Shown: positions 10,601-21,893 of the stretch, piece by piece
How the letters are laid out: the number at the start of each line of letters is the position of its first letter
Position numbering within the stretch: position 1 is the stretch's first letter
Assembly (NCBI GenBank): GCA_012931725.1
Contig: CM022946.1
Location: 72,840,269-72,904,268 of the forward strand
Length of the DNA stretch: 64,000 nucleotides
DNA from: Litsea cubeba
Taxonomy: Eukaryota; Streptophyta; Magnoliopsida; Laurales; Lauraceae
Reading direction: 5' to 3'
The notes under the pieces: generated by a model
What the model was told of the DNA's origin: nothing
What the model saw: only the letters and a program-made list of their open reading frames with translations
Database searches by the model: none
Program-made: the position numbers and the translations under genes

Positions 10601-13061
10601 AGGAAAGAGACTTAGACCCCGATGGTACTAGCTCCTCAGCTTTCGGGTTCCACACACTACTGGCCATCTGAACAGTATCATCTTCAATGTCAAGAGAATG
10701 AGGCAAATCATATTCAAAGGGGCACAAGGAATTGGGGTCGGTTGATTCCGTAAGAGATTCTTGAACAATGGCCTCAATCTTGTCAATCTCTTCAAAATCA
10801 AGACCATCATCCTGCATTTGTTTGCACGCATTGAAAACATTGAGCTCAATGGTCATGTTTCCAAAAGAAAGCTTCATTACCCCGTTTCGGCAATTGATCA
10901 GTGCATTTGAAGTGCCTAGGAAGGGTCTACCCAATATTACCGAAATTTGAGCATTAGGATTTGCCACAGGTTGGGTATCCAAAACGATGAAGTCCACTGG
11001 AAAGTAGAACTTCTCGATTTGTACTAAGACATCTTCTACCATCCCCCTCGGTTTCTTTATTGATCTGTCAGCGAGCTGAAGAGTGACCTGAGTAGGTTTC
11101 AACTCGCCTAGCCCCAACTGTTGATAAACCGAGTAAGGAAGTAGATTGACACTCGCCCCCAAGTCGAGTAAAGCTTGTTGTATCCGAAAGTTTCCAATGA
11201 TGCACGATACTGTGGGGCATCCTGAATCTTTATATTTAGGGAGAGCATCTTGTCTTAAAATCGAGCTTGCTTGCTCGGCCAAAAAAGCTTTCTTAGAAAC
11301 ATGCATCTTACGTTTGATTGTGCATAAATCTTTGAGGAACTTAGCGTAAGATGGAATCTGTTTGATGGCATCCAAAAGCGGGATATTAATCTTGACTTCT
11401 CTGAAGATATCCAGAATCTCCTCATTTGGGACCATCCTCTTTGGCGATCTTAGTCGTTGGGGGAATGGGGCCATAGGCTTGTACTCAGAAATTTCGGGTA
11501 CCTTCCCTTTGTCATCACCAACCTTTTCTAAGACTTCTTTAGATTCAGACTTATTTGAAGAAACTTTTTGATCCGAGGATGCAGGTGATTTTCCTTTTTT
11601 CGGATCATCTTTCGAAATTTCTTTACCACTCCGCAAAGTGGTCACAGCTTGCACCTGCTCCTTTGAGGTAGAGGGACCTGTATTGGCCACTTCGTATTGC
11701 CCCTTAGGGTTCGGGTGTGTTTGGGCTGGGAAAGCCCCCTTCTCCTTATTTTGAAGGGCATCGCTGAGTTGGCCAATTGAGGTTCTCACCTCTTTTTGAA
11801 AGTCTAGAAAAGATTGTTGATTGTTTTGAATGATGGAATTCTGAGTTTGAATTAAATTTGTCAGCAGATCCTCCAAAGACCTATTTTGAGACTGTGGAGG
11901 GGGTGGTGTGTATTGGGCTCCTTGTGTTGAGGGCCTAAAGTCACCACCTTGATGTGTAGGTCTTTGGGGGACCGACTCCTGATTAGCAGTAGGCCCATTC
12001 CTCCAACTGAAATTGGGATGGTTCCTCCAGGTGGGGTTGTACGAGTTACCGAGTTGATTGTTGAAAGGCCTCTGATAAGCAGTGGTTGCATTGGCCTGTT
12101 CCTGTAACACCTCTTTGAAAGCAGGGATTGTTGGACAATCCTCTGAAGAGTGGGTGTCACAGTCACAAATACCACACACGGTGGCGGGCTGTTTACTCCT
12201 CCCCATTTCTATGGCTTCAATTTTTCTAGTTAGGGATGCTACTTTTGCATTGAGTTCCATTTCATCGTCCTGAAGTCGATATATTCCCCCTCCCTTAAGA
12301 TTATTCGATTGCCTTGGATTATCAACTCCATCTGAAGTGTCCCAATTTTGGGCACTTTCTGCAAGAGAATCTAAGTATTCCCATGCTTCATCTGGGTTTT
12401 TGCTCAAAAACTCACCATTACACATCGTTTCAACGAATTGGCGCATTTCAGAAGTTAACCCATCATAAAACATACCAATTACGCGCCATGATTCGAATCC
12501 AAGATGTGGGCAGGCTTGTAAGAGCTCTTTGAAGCGTTCCCAACACTTGAAGAAAGACTCTTTTTCTTTTTGTTTGAAATTCATCATGTGTCTCCTCAAA
12601 GTGTTGGTTTTGTGAAGTGGGAAAAACTTTTTCAAGAACTCTCGCACCATAACATTCCAAGTGGTAATCGAATTGGGCCTAAGGGAATGCAACCATATTT
12701 TTGCCTTCTCCTTCAGTGAAAAAGGGAATAATCTAAATTTGACTATGTCCTCCCCAATATTATTGAAGTGTAAAGTGGCACATACTTCTTCAAATTCTCT
12801 TAAGTGCGAATACGCACTTTCTGAATCAAGGCCATGGAACTTAGGGAGTAATTGTATCACGCCTGGCTTTATTTCAAAATTTCCCACACTGGGTGGGACG
12901 ACCATACAAGAAGGTGTGGTTGTCCGTGTGGGTTGAAGGTATTCTCGTAAACTCCTAGCCCTTTGGTTAACCGCCCCATTATCATCATTTTCATTCTGGT
13001 CGTTCCGGTCATCATTGTTGTTGCCACTACCGGACCCACTTGCCATTGGTGATGGTCTCAA
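7680..13061 (-). CDS. Athila gag-pol polyprotein (integrase likely dead)
   Basis: One uninterrupted frame of 1793 codons. Order: gag with the retrotransposon capsid core (about residues 60-240, including [16 protein letters not shown]); a CCHC knuckle starting at Cys296; an aspartic protease with DLGAS at Asp633; reverse transcriptase with FLDGYSGY and the FMDD catalytic box (1073-1076); RNase H; then integrase with an HHCC region and a DDE core (Asp1499 in GIDF, Asp1558 in SDGG). The third catalytic acid should lie 35 residues after the second Asp, but position 1594 is lysine (codon 8282-8280, AAG), in [11 protein letters not shown] conserved proline nearby also reads leucine. Gag, protease and RT look intact. 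Integration by this copy's own enzyme is therefore doubtful. The start is taken at the first or sixth codon, both ATG; either lies upstream of gag. Confidence 0.93.
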   Translation of the reverse strand: MRPSPMASGSGSGNNNDDRNDQNENDDNGAVNQRARSLREYLQPTRTTTPSCMVVPPSVGNFEIKPGVIQLLPKFHGLDSESAYSHLREFEEVCATLHFNNIGEDIVKFRLFPFSLKEKAKIWLHSLRPNSITTWNVMVREFLKKFFPLHKTNTLRRHMMNFKQKEKESFFKCWERFKELLQACPHLGFESWRVIGMFYDGLTSEMRQFVETMCNGEFLSKNPDEAWEYLDSLAESAQNWDTSDGVDNPRQSNNLKGGGIYRLQDDEMELNAKVASLTRKIEAIEMGRSKQPATVCGICDCDTHSSEDCPTIPAFKEVLQEQANATTAYQRPFNNQLGNSYNPTWRNHPNFSWRNGPTANQESVPQRPTHQGGDFRPSTQGAQYTPPPPQSQNRSLEDLLTNLIQTQNSIIQNNQQSFLDFQKEVRTSIGQLSDALQNKEKGAFPAQTHPNPKGQYEVANTGPSTSKEQVQAVTTLRSGKEISKDDPKKGKSPASSDQKVSSNKSESKEVLEKVGDDKGKVPEISEYKPMAPFPQRLRSPKRMVPNEEILDIFREVKINIPLLDAIKQIPSYAKFLKDLCTIKRKMHVSKKAFLAEQASSILRQDALPKYKDSGCPTVSCIIGNFRIQQALLDLGASVNLLPYSVYQQLGLGELKPTQVTLQLADRSIKKPRGMVEDVLVQIEKFYFPVDFIVLDTQPVANPNAQISVILGRPFLGTSNALINCRNGVMKLSFGNMTIELNVFNACKQMQDDGLDFEEIDKIEAIVQESLTESTDPNSLCPFEYDLPHSLDIEDDTVQMASSVWNPKAEELVPSGSKSLSSQVRPPKPELKPLPVDLKYAYLGDDETFPVVISSHLNKDQEEQLMEILKQHKGAIAWTVADIKGIDPYVCAHHIYLEENAKHSRQMQRQLNPTMQEGVRAEVLKLLDVGIIYPISDSQWVSPTQVVPKKAGVTVVKNAKDELIPTRIPTGWRACIDSRKLNAVTRKDHFPLPFLDQILERVAGHPYYCFLDGYSGYDQIEIAPEDQEKTTFTCPFGTFAYRQMPFGLCNAPATFQRCMLSIFSDMVERFLEVFMDDFSIFGNSFEDCLSNLGKVLVRCEEKNLVLNWEKCHFMVRQGIVLGHIVSSKGMEVDKSKIDLISNLPIPKTVRDIRSFLGHAGFYRRFIKDFSAISRPLCNLLLKDTQFEWTEACHEAFTKLKGMLTSALIMQPPDWSLPIELMCDASDYAVGAVLGQRKEKKPYVIYYASRTLNSAQINYSTTEKELLAVVFALDKFRSYLLGSKIIVFTDHSALKYLLSKKDAKLRLIRWILLLQEFDIEIRDKRGVENIVTDHLSRLVISESLESTPIQDNFPDKQLFAISQLPWYADIANYLAIGTVPEHWKNQDRNKFFSEVRHFFWDDPFLFKYCPDQIIRRCVPDEEQNNVISFCHSQACGGHFSSKKTAFKVLQCGIYWPTLFREVHEYCKSCENCQKLGSISRRNMMPLNPILIIELFDVWGIDFMGPFPPSFGYLYILVAIDYVSKWIEAIPCRANDANVVKKFLKEHIFSRFGTPRAIISDGGTRFCNRVIEALFKTYGITHKVATPYHLQTSGQVKVSNREIKRILETTVSPTRKDWSLRLNDALWAYCTAFKTPIGMSPYRLIYGKACHLPVELEHKAYWALKQLNFDMEKAGIKRKFQMNELEEIRNEAYQNSRIYKERTKVFHDKNILRKTFHPSQKVLLYNSRLHLFPGKLRSRWSGPFIVKHVFPHGAVELENPKDGSVFKVNGQRLKPFLEPFDSEDTILPLISPAYQD

Positions 13062-13705
13062 AGAACTTGATGGAATTGGAGATTCAAAGTTTTCAATAAT
13101 TCTCTTAATCGGAGACTCCTTCCTTTTTAATCTGTGCCCTGAATCTCTTTGCCAAATTGGCAGGGGCCTATCCTTCTTTTTGGGAATCTTGAATTTTTTT
13201 TTATTTAAAAAAAATTGATGAAAATAAAGAAACTAACTTAGAACAGCAACTAACCTCACTAGAGGTCAAAAAGTTCACCTCAGCCCTTAACTCGAACTTA
13301 TGAAGTTAACTCGACCAGGTTAGCCCCCAGGTAAGTGGTGAGGTCACAACGGTCCCGCTTAAAAACCACTTGCCTCGAATAGCTTGACTATCTCCCCTTT
13401 TGGGACAAGGCTTTTCTTAGGCATCGAGTTTAACCAAAGAACGCAGCTTTAGGCCTTAGTTTCACTTTTCTTCCTTAAGGAGTTAACTACAAAGAAAAAT
13501 AAATCCTAAAAAAAATTGGAAGATTTTGGTAACTTTTTGGAGTTTTCTAAAAATCAATGAAGTGAATTGCTAACATTCCATGCACTTTCCTAATCCAAAT
13601 TAGGGTTGTTTCAACATTCCATGCATGCACCCCTTATTTCTAGCAAGATGCCAAAAGTAATGCACAATTTAAATAGGAAAAACAGAAAGTTACCTTTACT
13701 GGCGC
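13062..13705 (-). other. Athila 5' leader with conserved structured block
   Basis: This is non-coding leader between the primer site and gag. On the minus strand it contains, in order, CTGCGTTCTTTG, AAGAAAAGCCTT, AGGCAAGTGG and TTACCTGGGGGC (about 13323-13452). The same ordered words occur in the leader of the Tat element at 42385-42510. GGCAAGTGG (13374-13366) can pair with CCACTTACC (13338-13330). A role in packaging, dimerisation or translation is inference only. Confidence 0.6.
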
Positions 13706-13723
13706 TCCCCGGCAGCGGCACCA
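13706..13723 (-). promoter_or_regulatory. Athila primer-binding site, tRNA-Asp type
   Basis: On the minus strand, six bases after the LTR CA end, the sequence TGGTGCCGCTGCCGGGGA differs at two positions from the tRNA-Asp complement commonly used by Athila and Tat elements (TGGCGCCGTTGCCGGGGA). Confidence 0.7.
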
Positions 13724-13729
13724 AAAACT

Positions 13730-16470
13730 TGGCCGGTCCCCAAGTGTAGGGTACGATTGTAGTAATAATCTGGTAAATCCAGGTCGATCCATAGGGAGCA
13801 ATGCTTTTCAAGAAACCTTCCAACTTTGACCTGTCCTAAATAAACACTAATCTGGCCTGAATAAAAACTAATTAAATTAGAAAACTAAATATAAAATGGT
13901 TAATTACAATGCTTTCCAAAAATCAAAGAACTATTATAATAAAGGAAACCTAATCTAAGCAATCCTAAAATATCTAAAAACCTGCAAAAGAACACACAAA
14001 TCAAACGACCAATTTAATATAAAAAAAAACAATTTTTTTTTCTAAATTAGATCCTACTTACCAAAATCTATTTTTATGCAAATATGAATGAACTATAATG
14101 CCCTAATTGCTAACAATGCAATTTTATGCAAGTTTCTAACTATATGATGCATGCTATACAAAATTCTAAGTATGGAAACTATTGCGCAGCCCTGTTTTCA
14201 CTGGACTGTACGACTGGCCTAAGATGGTGTGAACCTAAATCTAATGGCTGGGATCAATAGTCTGATGATGCATGAACACAACAAAAAAATAAAAACCAAG
14301 AAATGACTTAAAACGAAAAAGATATGATCACCTAAAGATGCCTACTTGAACTATTTTGTTGCTGAAATCTGAACGCAGGCTTACCAAGTACCCCTGTTTG
14401 AGCCTCTGGTTGACATGGTTCCCGAGGTTATTTTTGGCTGAAATTCTGGGGTTTCAAAGTCCAATTACCATAGTTTAAATCTGCTATTTTTTGGACAAAA
14501 ATATTAACGTTTACCTGGTTTTTAAATCATGCACTTTTGTAACCCAGTTGGGTCAATTCTGCTGAATTGTGTAGGATTTTTCACTATTCACTTATCAGAT
14601 CCGAATTTAGTGTCTCTAATCAGTTGATAATCTTGTGATTTCAGAAACAAAAACTTGTTCTAATGCAATTTCTAAATATGATGCATGTAGAAAAACACTA
14701 TCCAACCATAGATTATGCAAGTAACAAAAATTGTAAGTTTCTATATGGAAAGATGCAACTTGGGGTTTCTAAATCAAGAACTTGCAAATAATAATAAAAA
14801 AATGACAGGATATTAACTTTAAATAAAAACAAAAGGGGTGGAAAAAATAAAAAACGGAAAAGATGTATCAAAGATCTAGAAACTAGACGATCATACAAGT
14901 ATTGAAAATGCGATAATGAAGTCCTCTCTTCTCAGAGTAGGAAAGAAAAAAAACAAATGCAAGTGATTACCTGATGTCTCTCGACTTTTAATCCATTTAT
15001 TTTATTTTCAAAAACCTAGATCTAATCATGTGAAATATTGTCTCCAATAAAAACACATAAAAGAACTGGAAATAAAAAATTAAATCACTTACATAAAGAA
15101 CACGCATAATCAATCCAAGTAGTGTCTTTTATTCCTTGATCTTTGAATACAAGAAATTAAGATTCTTCCCTCCTTTTCATTCTCTCAACATGGCCTCTCA
15201 ACCTATGCCTAAAAGAATTAAAAGAAAGAAGAAGAAAGGGACTTAGAGAGAAAGGTGGATGGGAGTGGAATAGAGAAAGAGAGAGCCTCCAAAATTGCTA
15301 CCCAAAAGTCTTGGACGTCCAGCCCTCTTGGCTGGTTCCTTTTTATGCTTTTTGCAAATCTTTTTTTAGTAAAAAATCTCTCATCTTTAGGGCTCTTGTT
15401 TCCTTGTGTAGAGATTCTAGCTTAGGCTCCAAGCTAGCTTCTTTCTTTGGAAAGACTTTTAAATTAGAGAGATCTCCTTGCCTTATTAGGTTTCTTGATG
15501 AACACACCTTCCTTCTATAATTCCAAGAATATCTCTAAAAATTGCATGATGATGTAGAGTGAAGAAACTTTCCAAATATTGAGATTTCTTGCAATTCCCG
15601 CCTAAAACTGTATCAGTCAACTTCCCGAGGTCATATCTCCCTCAATATAGCTCTGATTTATGTAATCTTGGGCTCCACGGATATCTACTCGAAAAGAGAT
15701 TTCCAACGGTGTCTAGATTGCGCCGATCCGACACTCCGTTTGATAATTATGGCCATTTTAAGTTGCTGCTCCATAAAAATCCGGGAATAATTGTGCACAA
15801 ATGGAAGCTTCTATGTTGGCATCCAATGGTGTGTGTGGGGTCCATGTTGGACGTCCAAGGCATGCTTGGACTCTTTCCTTGCTTGCTTATTTGACTTTCA
15901 TTTGACATCTCTTCTCAAATTTCATCAATGTGGGTCCCATGTTGATTTCTCCTACAAATTGAAAGAAATAAATTTATCATTAATTACATGTAAGAAAATA
16001 AACATGAATAATGCATGGGACCCTACATGTCTAATGATGCACCCAAATGACAAATTTTTCAAAAATAGCACATGGTGCCAAAAATAGCAAATATGCATTG
16101 ATGAAGCCAAAAACTAATTTTTTGGGGGTGATGAATGAGATGAAAAATCCTAATTTCACAAAAGTCATGCAATTCAATGAATTTTGACCAATTCTGAACA
16201 TTTTCCAAAAATATCCCCAAATACATGTAATCATGAAATTAAGTGTAATTCTATGCAATTAAACCTAATTAAGTCCACAAATGCTCATGAAATGATGACC
16301 TATTGACCTAATTTTGTGGACTTATCACACCCCTCAACCAGCTTTTTGCTAGTCCCTTTGCAAAATAAGCGACAAGGAATAAAACTCACTAAACTAATAC
16401 TGAGGAAAATAAACTAATGAAGAGAACAAAATTGAAAAAAAAAGCACTTTCGCTCGCACTCTCGACCGCA
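13730..16470 (-). repeat. Athila 5' LTR
   Basis: This LTR is the partner of 3480-6221 and lies next to the primer-binding site, so it is the promoter LTR for the minus-strand transcript. A TATA-like CATAAAAAGG on the minus strand near 15340 could be its core promoter, but I cannot confirm this. Confidence 0.88.
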
Positions 16471-16472
16471 TT

Positions 16473-17120
16473 CAACCTGTTTTTCGTGAAAGGCGGATCA
16501 TTCGTAGAAAAAAACAGTTCGATGAGAATGTTAGTGAAGAGGTGACATAATCAGATGAAGAATCTTTTCGAGTTAACTACTTCTTATTCATAGTAGACCA
16601 AGCTCTTTCTTCGTTCAAGAGTAGGTTTGAGCAGTTCGAAGTGTATGAGAATATTTTTGGGTTCTTGTTTGATTTGGAGAAGTTAAAGTTTGCAAATCTA
16701 AATACTTTAAAGGCTTCTTGCAACAATCTTGAAGAATTTTTGAAACATGACGGTGTTTCTGATTTTGATGGAACATATTTATTTTCAGAGTTAAGAATCA
16801 TGATAGATCTTTTACCATATAACGCAAAGAAAGCAATCGATGTGCTAAATCATTTGAAGTCACATGATAATTATTTTCTAAATGCATGGGTTGTATACAG
16901 AATTCTGCTGACTATACAAGTTACCATTGCATCTACAGAAAGAAGTTTTTCAAAGCTAAAGTTGATCAAATCTTACCTTCGATCAACCATGTCCCAAGAA
17001 AGATTAAATGGATTGGCTATATTATCTATTGAAAAGTCTTTGGTAGAAAAGCTTGTTTATGAAGACATAATTAGTGATTTCGCAGCTAGAAATGCAAGAA
17101 GACTAGTAGTTTTTCAGTAG
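16473..17120 (+). pseudogene. hAT transposase, C-terminal part (dimerisation domain)
   Basis: The frame continues to the left of the obvious open part as far as the LTR edge (from about 16473, QPVFRERR). It carries one in-frame TAA at 16548-16550. It ends at 17120. The C-terminal IASTERSFSKLKLIKSYLRS followed by LNGLAILSIEK is the hAT dimerisation signature of the TTF-type or MYM-type zinc-finger hAT family. The BED or TTF zinc finger, the catalytic DDE region and most of the protein are absent, because an Athila LTR replaces everything upstream. The remnant cannot catalyse transposition. Confidence 0.8.
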
Positions 17121-17333
17121 TGCTTAGTTTTTGTAATTGAATTTTGGTGTTAATTGGTTAATGTGAAACACAATTCTGATTCGGTAAGAGTAGGTAAGGA
17201 GTTTAGACTTAATTTTCGATCAAATAATACAAAAAAATTGTATTTTATATTTTTATCATTTATCGGTGGGTATACGGGTAGGGCCACACTTTAGGAACTA
17301 GCCTAGGGCCCCCGAAAACTCAAGGCCGCCCTG

Positions 17334-18391
17334 GCTACAATAGCCAAATAAATCTACAGTGAAAGCATAGGCTAACATTGTTTATTTCTCATTAGTTAGT
17401 ACAAGGATTTGGCCAACAGAAGAAAGATTATGTTCATTTTGTAGACTTTAAAAACAATCATGAAAGCCTTCTAGTGTATTTTTATTCATTCCAGGACAGT
17501 AGTTCGAGTGTCAATCAGCTCAATCCGTAATTAAAGAGTGCTTTTCTTCTAGTGTATTTCTTCTCTTCTAATACAGCTACTTCTTCTATTAAAATACACT
17601 AGAAGGATTTCTTCCATTAATTTACTTAATAGATAATCAAAGAAAGCAGAAGATTACAAGTATTTGTCATTTTCTATGTCATAACATGTAACTTTTCATA
17701 TGACCAACTTGTCAAGGTTGCAGCAGACCAGCGGAAAAAACCGAGTATGAGCTGGTTCATCCTGAACTCACCTGAGATAGCTCTTGTGGTAGCCACACAA
17801 ACTTTACATTTCAGGAGTTAGCGGATCACATTACCTGTAAGAAACTATGAAGAAGTATGTTACTCGAACCTAATAAAATTCACAAAGGCATACTTTGATG
17901 TGTACTTAGATATAAAATCATATTTTCAAATACAGTCCTACCACTGATATCTTTAACCAAACAAATCATTTAGGAGTTTAAAGGATGAAAACAATTTCAG
18001 TACACATCACTCTCTTGGTCTTTCTGCTTTGTAAATTGTGGAATAATTTGTAAATTAGATGTGGAGACTGTGCTCTACAGTCTCAGACAGCTCACAGGCC
18101 ACAGCAGCAACATGTGAAAAGCAGAAACATGAACAACATTCAGAAGTGATAGTTGTAGAAAAAAATATTTGGGCTTCTTTTATCAGAAAATATGGTAGCT
18201 ATGTCATTATTAAGATGCTTTCTTAGTCGATTTAGAATACATGATGTATATGCTAACAAGAAGTTAAAGCAGCACTCAAAATTGGTAAATTCTGTAGCAG
18301 GAGTACAGTCATTGTTTTTAAAAGAATTTGGTCATAAGATTCATCTTTCTTAAAGTGATTTTAACGTTGTAATGTTCCTTTTGTACTATAA
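17334..18391. other. No gene recognised
   Basis: About 1 kb of unique-looking AT-rich DNA between the hAT and Harbinger-like elements. On the minus strand a short segment (about 17839-17774) sits between a TTTCTTACAG acceptor and a CTCAG/GTGAGTT donor, but its translation is not recognisable. It may belong to the downstream part of the seipin locus. Confidence 0.3.
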
Positions 18392-19187
18392 GGTAGTGTT
18401 TGGTTCGCTGGAATGGTTGTAGGCGGGAATGGAATAGAGACCGGAATGAGTTTGGAATGGAATGAGGCAAGAATAGGCATTTCCATTCCAGCGTTTGGTA
18501 CGCTGAGGAATCAACCCAGTTGATTCCTGTTCCGGCATTTGGTACGCTAGAATGAGTCATGTAATGGAGTAAAATTTACATAAGACTGACCAAAATACCC
18601 TTTTTAGATTTTTATCTTTGGCTCAGTCAATGTATAGATTATATTATTATTAAATAGGTGGGGCCCACACAAGCTCTTCTATTTTATAATATAATAATAA
18701 TAATAATAATAATGTATAGATTATATTATTTTTATATAGGTGAGGCCCACACAAGCTCTTCTATTTTATAATCTTCTAATAATAATAATAATGTATAGAT
18801 TATATTATTATTATATAGGTGGAGCCCACACAAGCTCTTCTATTTTATAATCTTATTATACATTATTATTATTATATAGGTGGGGCCCACACAAGCTCTT
18901 CTATTTTATAATCTTATAATAATAATATATAGATTATATTATTATTATATAGGTGGGCCCCACACAAGTTCTTCTATTTTATAATCTTATAACAATAATA
19001 ATAATAATTTATATATTATATTATTATTATATAAGTGGGGTCCACACAAGTTCTTTTATTTTAGGGGTTTTGACCGTACAGGGTATAAAATACCCTGTAT
19101 TCCTTGAAATGGTGTTGACCAAAAGTATATCCCAAATATGGGTATCATACTGAGAGCCTCTTTTTTTTTCCACTTTTACCCTTTTTG

Positions 19188-19217
19188 TGCGATATCGCAA
19201 ATATTTGCGATATCGCA
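19188..19217. repeat. Perfect 30-bp palindrome in the left MULE repeat
   Basis: The arm TGCGATATCGCAAAT is followed directly by its own reverse complement. The identical palindrome recurs in the right repeat at 19891-19920. Confidence 0.9.
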
Positions 19218-19890
19218 TAAACTGAAGAGTTATTATATAAGCTGCTCGTTTTCCCTCCCTTTTTTTCCTCCGTTTGCAGCAAAAAGTAAGTCGTTTTCCC
19301 TCATTATTTTCTTGTGGCTGTCTTCATCTTTATAGGAGGTTCTCAAAAGGATGAAGCAATCGCTCTTTCATTTCTCCAAAGGCATTTAGATGATTCTTCT
19401 TACATAATATTTGGACATGTTTGGAATTTTTTGTATACTCTGTCAAATGTTATGTTAAAAATAGTTGGGCATTGAGACACCAAAAACTTATGGTCATGGA
19501 GATACTTTGGAATTTATTCTTAATTTTTTTGTTTGATTATATTAGATGAAACAAAAGATATGAAACGTCCTAAAAATGTATTTGCTGTAGCAATCGCTCT
19601 TTCATTTCTCCAAAGGCATTCAAACGATTCTTTTTACACAATATTTGGACATGTTTGGAGTTTTTCATATACTCTGTCAGATGTTATGTTAAAAATGGTT
19701 GGGCATTGAGACACCAAAAACTTATGATCATGGAGATACTTTGAAATTTATTCTTAATTTTTTTTATTTGATTGTATTAGATGAACAAAAGATATGAAAA
19801 AACAATGAGGAAAAACGGCTTACTTTTTGCTGCAAACGGAGGGAAAAAAGGGAGGGAAAACGAGCAGCTATATAATGACTCTTCAGTTTA

Positions 19891-19920
19891 TGCGATATCG
19901 CAAATATTTGCGATATCGCA
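19891..19920. repeat. Perfect 30-bp palindrome in the right MULE repeat
   Basis: This is identical to 19188-19217. It has stayed perfect although the surrounding inverted repeats have accumulated several differences. Confidence 0.9.
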
Positions 19921-20938
19921 CAAAAAGGGTAAAAGTGGAAAAAAAAAGAGGATCTTTGTACGATACCCATTATTTGGGATATACTTTTTGTCAACACCAT
20001 TTCAAGAAATACAGGATATTTTATACCCTGTATGGTCAAAACCCCTTTATTTTATTATCTTATAATAATAATAATAATATATTATATTATTATTATATAG
20101 GTGGGGCCCATACAAGTTCTTCTATTTTATAATCTTATAATAATAATAATAATAATGTATAGATTATATTATTATTATATAGGTGAGTCCCACACATGTT
20201 CTTCTCTTTTAAAATCTTATTATTATAATAATAATAATGTATATATTATATTATTATTATGTAGGTGGGCCCACACAAGTTTTTCTATTTTATAGTCTTA
20301 TTATAATAATAATATATAGATTATATTATTATCATATAGGTGGGGCCCACACAAGTTTTTCTCTTTTATAATCTTATAATCATAATAATTATAATAATAA
20401 TATATATATTATATTACTATTATATAAGTGGGGCCCACACAAGTTCTTTCTCTTTTATAATCTTATTGTTATAATAATATGTATAGATGTGAAAAAGGGC
20501 ATTTTGTTCTCAACAAAAAGTAGAAAGGAATGGAATGGCCATTCCTTCCCATCCCGGATAGAATGGCCATTCCACATAAGGGAATGGAATTCCGGAGGTA
20601 ATGGTCATTACGTCATTTTTTTGCTTACCAAACGCCGTAATGACCATTCCGTTGGAATGACCATTCCATTCCAACCTTCATTGCCGCGAACCAAACGCTA
20701 CCTAACAGAATTGGCCACTTGAATGGATATATAAAAAGAAAAAAAAGGTGCATACCAATTATAATTGATCGTGCTAGAGATTAACTCTAGCTAAGGTACA
20801 TTTGCGCACCATTATTATTTTTGCGCCGAGAATATCTTTAATCTATGCCAGTAAACTTGCATTTCAATCAGGAAATAATTCCACCAGTGGAGTTTCCATG
20901 CTTGCCAAAACTTCAAGTAGACTTCAGAAGTTCAGATA

Positions 20939-21394
20939 CTACTTTTTGGTACCAGAACTATTGCTTGGCTTTGTCCTAGGAAAAATAACAGGTCTACAGC
21001 AGACCAGAATGAATAATAATTCCAACATGAAAAACCACATGCTGGTCCATATAAATATCTTCTTCCTCCAATTCGAAATAATTCTTTTAAACAGAGGAAG
21101 CTCAGACTCGAGTGCCAATGAAGCCGAATAAATTTCAAGTATGCCAGCACCAGGCTTTAACTCTGCCTGCTGTTCAAGGATGACCCTCAAGCAGGCAGAT
21201 GGCTTGGTTCCCTCTCTTAATTCAGCCATCTTTAGGTTTAGAATTTGGGACTCTGATGAATATCCAAAAAGGAGAGGACCACTCTTAAGCAAGGTCTCTA
21301 AGAAGTGTATAAGCAAACTTTTAAACCGCAGCATGCATGGTTGGCTTGAAGCAGAAGAAACTTTGCCATCAGATGACAAGAACTCTACCCTGAC
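20939..21394 (-). CDS. Seipin-like protein, terminal exon
   Basis: The frame is open from about 21394 (in phase, VRVEFLSSDG) to a stop at 20939. It reads through SSQPCMLRFKS, the hydrophilic lumenal part ending in KPSACLRVILEQ, then LKPGAGILEIYSASLALESE and a hydrophobic segment (about WTSMWFFMLELLFILVCC) followed by RPVIFPR. This is the C-terminal half of plant seipin, an ER membrane protein that shapes lipid droplet formation; the last transmembrane helix is present. The exon starts at an AG around 21389-21396, although the preceding tract is not a strong acceptor. Upstream exons were not found in 21.4-21.9 kb, or after the retrotransposon at 31.8 kb where the locus continues. The exon has no stop or frameshift. 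Either it is the 3' end of a real gene with an intron enlarged by the insertion, or a well-preserved fragment. Confidence 0.7.
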   Translation of the reverse strand, partial: VRVEFLSSDGKVSSASSQPCMLRFKSLLIHFLETLLKSGPLLFGYSSESQILNLKMAELREGTKPSACLRVILEQQAELKPGAGILEIYSASLALESELPLFKRIISNWRKKIFIWTSMWFFMLELLFILVCCRPVIFPRTKPSNSSGTKK

Positions 21395-21893
21395 CTTGAT
21401 GTAGCAAAGCCATTATAAAGTCAGATCATATCTAAAACAATCTCAAATAAGAAAATTTCTCAGCAAACAATAGTAAAACAATGAGACAAAAGGCATCCTA
21501 CTAATCCTATCATTCTCAATCAGACTATGACTCAAGCTTCTTTGAGATGTCAGGTCAGTTTACTCACTTTACAAGTGAGATTTCGTAATCACTCCAACTA
21601 ACACACCTTCATAGTACTGTTCTAAATCAATTTCATATCTCAAGAGATGAGAGATATATTGATGACTAAGCAGAAACTTAGACTCCATCATGATGCTGCC
21701 ATTAAACACGAGTCTCGGATAGGTCCACCAAATCATCAATTCATTAGAAGTTTTAAACTTCCTAAATTATTCAGATTTAAATTGAGATATTTTCTCTCTT
21801 AGGAATCTTTAATTATTTGAAAAGTATAATTTGGATTTCTTAATAAGTTCCAATAAGAAGTTAATACTAATGGGATTAGATTAGAAACCTAAC
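21395..21893. other. Presumed seipin intron; no exon recognised
   Basis: This AT-rich stretch shows no coding on either strand. A retrotransposon interrupts it at 21894, and its continuation begins at 31812, as the CTAAC target duplication shows. Confidence 0.4.

Larger units (their letters stand above)
3480..16470 (-). mobile_element. Full-length Ty3/gypsy Athila-type LTR retrotransposon
   Basis: Two LTRs of about 2.74 kb (3480-6221 and 13730-16470) bracket one long gag-pol frame read on the minus strand. A primer site next to the right LTR therefore makes that LTR the 5' one. The LTR edges are TG...CA in plus orientation. By eye the LTRs differ at about 35 positions plus a few short indels (about 1.3 per cent). 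I found no matching 5-bp target duplication (AGAAA at left, TTCAA at right). That fits insertion with deletion, or recombination between elements, and the missing part of the host hAT transposase agrees. There is no recognisable env-like gene between pol and the 3' LTR. Confidence 0.9.
3073..17333 (+). mobile_element. hAT transposon split by an Athila retrotransposon
   Basis: The left end reads CAGGGGCGGCC (from 3073). The right end is its imperfect inverse, GGCCGCCCTG (to 17333). The flanking octamers are GCTATAAT (3065-3072) and GCTACAAT (17334-17341), which match at 7 of 8 positions, as expected for an old hAT 8-bp target duplication. Native hAT sequence remains at 3073-3479 (no coding detected) and 16471-17333 (the end of the transposase). 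The rest is the Athila insertion. The N-terminal and middle parts of the transposase are missing, so DNA was lost at or after the insertion. Confidence 0.8.
19064..20045. mobile_element. Mutator-like non-autonomous element with long terminal inverted repeats
   Basis: The ends are GGGGTTTTGACC and GGTCAAAACCCC. They are flanked by identical 9-bp target duplications TTTATTTTA (19055-19063 and 20046-20054), as expected for a MULE. The inverted repeats are about 243 bp each (19064-19308 and 19803-20045). Each holds a perfect 30-bp palindrome. The 0.5-kb centre consists of two direct copies of an approximately 210-bp sequence (19355-19565 and 19589-19798, offset 234 bp). No transposase is present. 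The central repeats do not resemble a known gene. Confidence 0.8.
18640..20480. repeat. AT-rich minisatellite, about 70-80 bp units, interrupted by a Mutator-like element
   Basis: Each unit contains a TATAGGTGGGGCCCACAC core, CTATTTTATAATCTTA and an (AAT)n run of variable length. About six units lie left of the inserted element (18640-19055) and about six right of it (20055-20480). The array and the inserted element make up almost the whole Harbinger-like unit. Confidence 0.75.
18392..20702. mobile_element. PIF/Harbinger-like (Tourist-type) non-autonomous element
   Basis: The termini are GGTAGTGTTTGGTTCGC (18392) and GCGAACCAAACGCTACC (to 20702), which pair at 16 of 17 positions. A TAA trinucleotide flanks both sides (18389-18391 and 20703-20705), as in PIF/Harbinger insertions. 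The subterminal regions are rich in GGAATGG and CCATTCC words in both orientations. There is no transposase. Most of the interior is an AT-rich minisatellite that hosts a second element at 19064-20045. Confidence 0.75.

Noticed and set aside
19781..20295. Overlapping frames rich in Tyr, Ile and Asn
   Set aside because: They come from the AT-rich minisatellite and MULE inverted repeat, and repeat in inverted form at 19027-19335.
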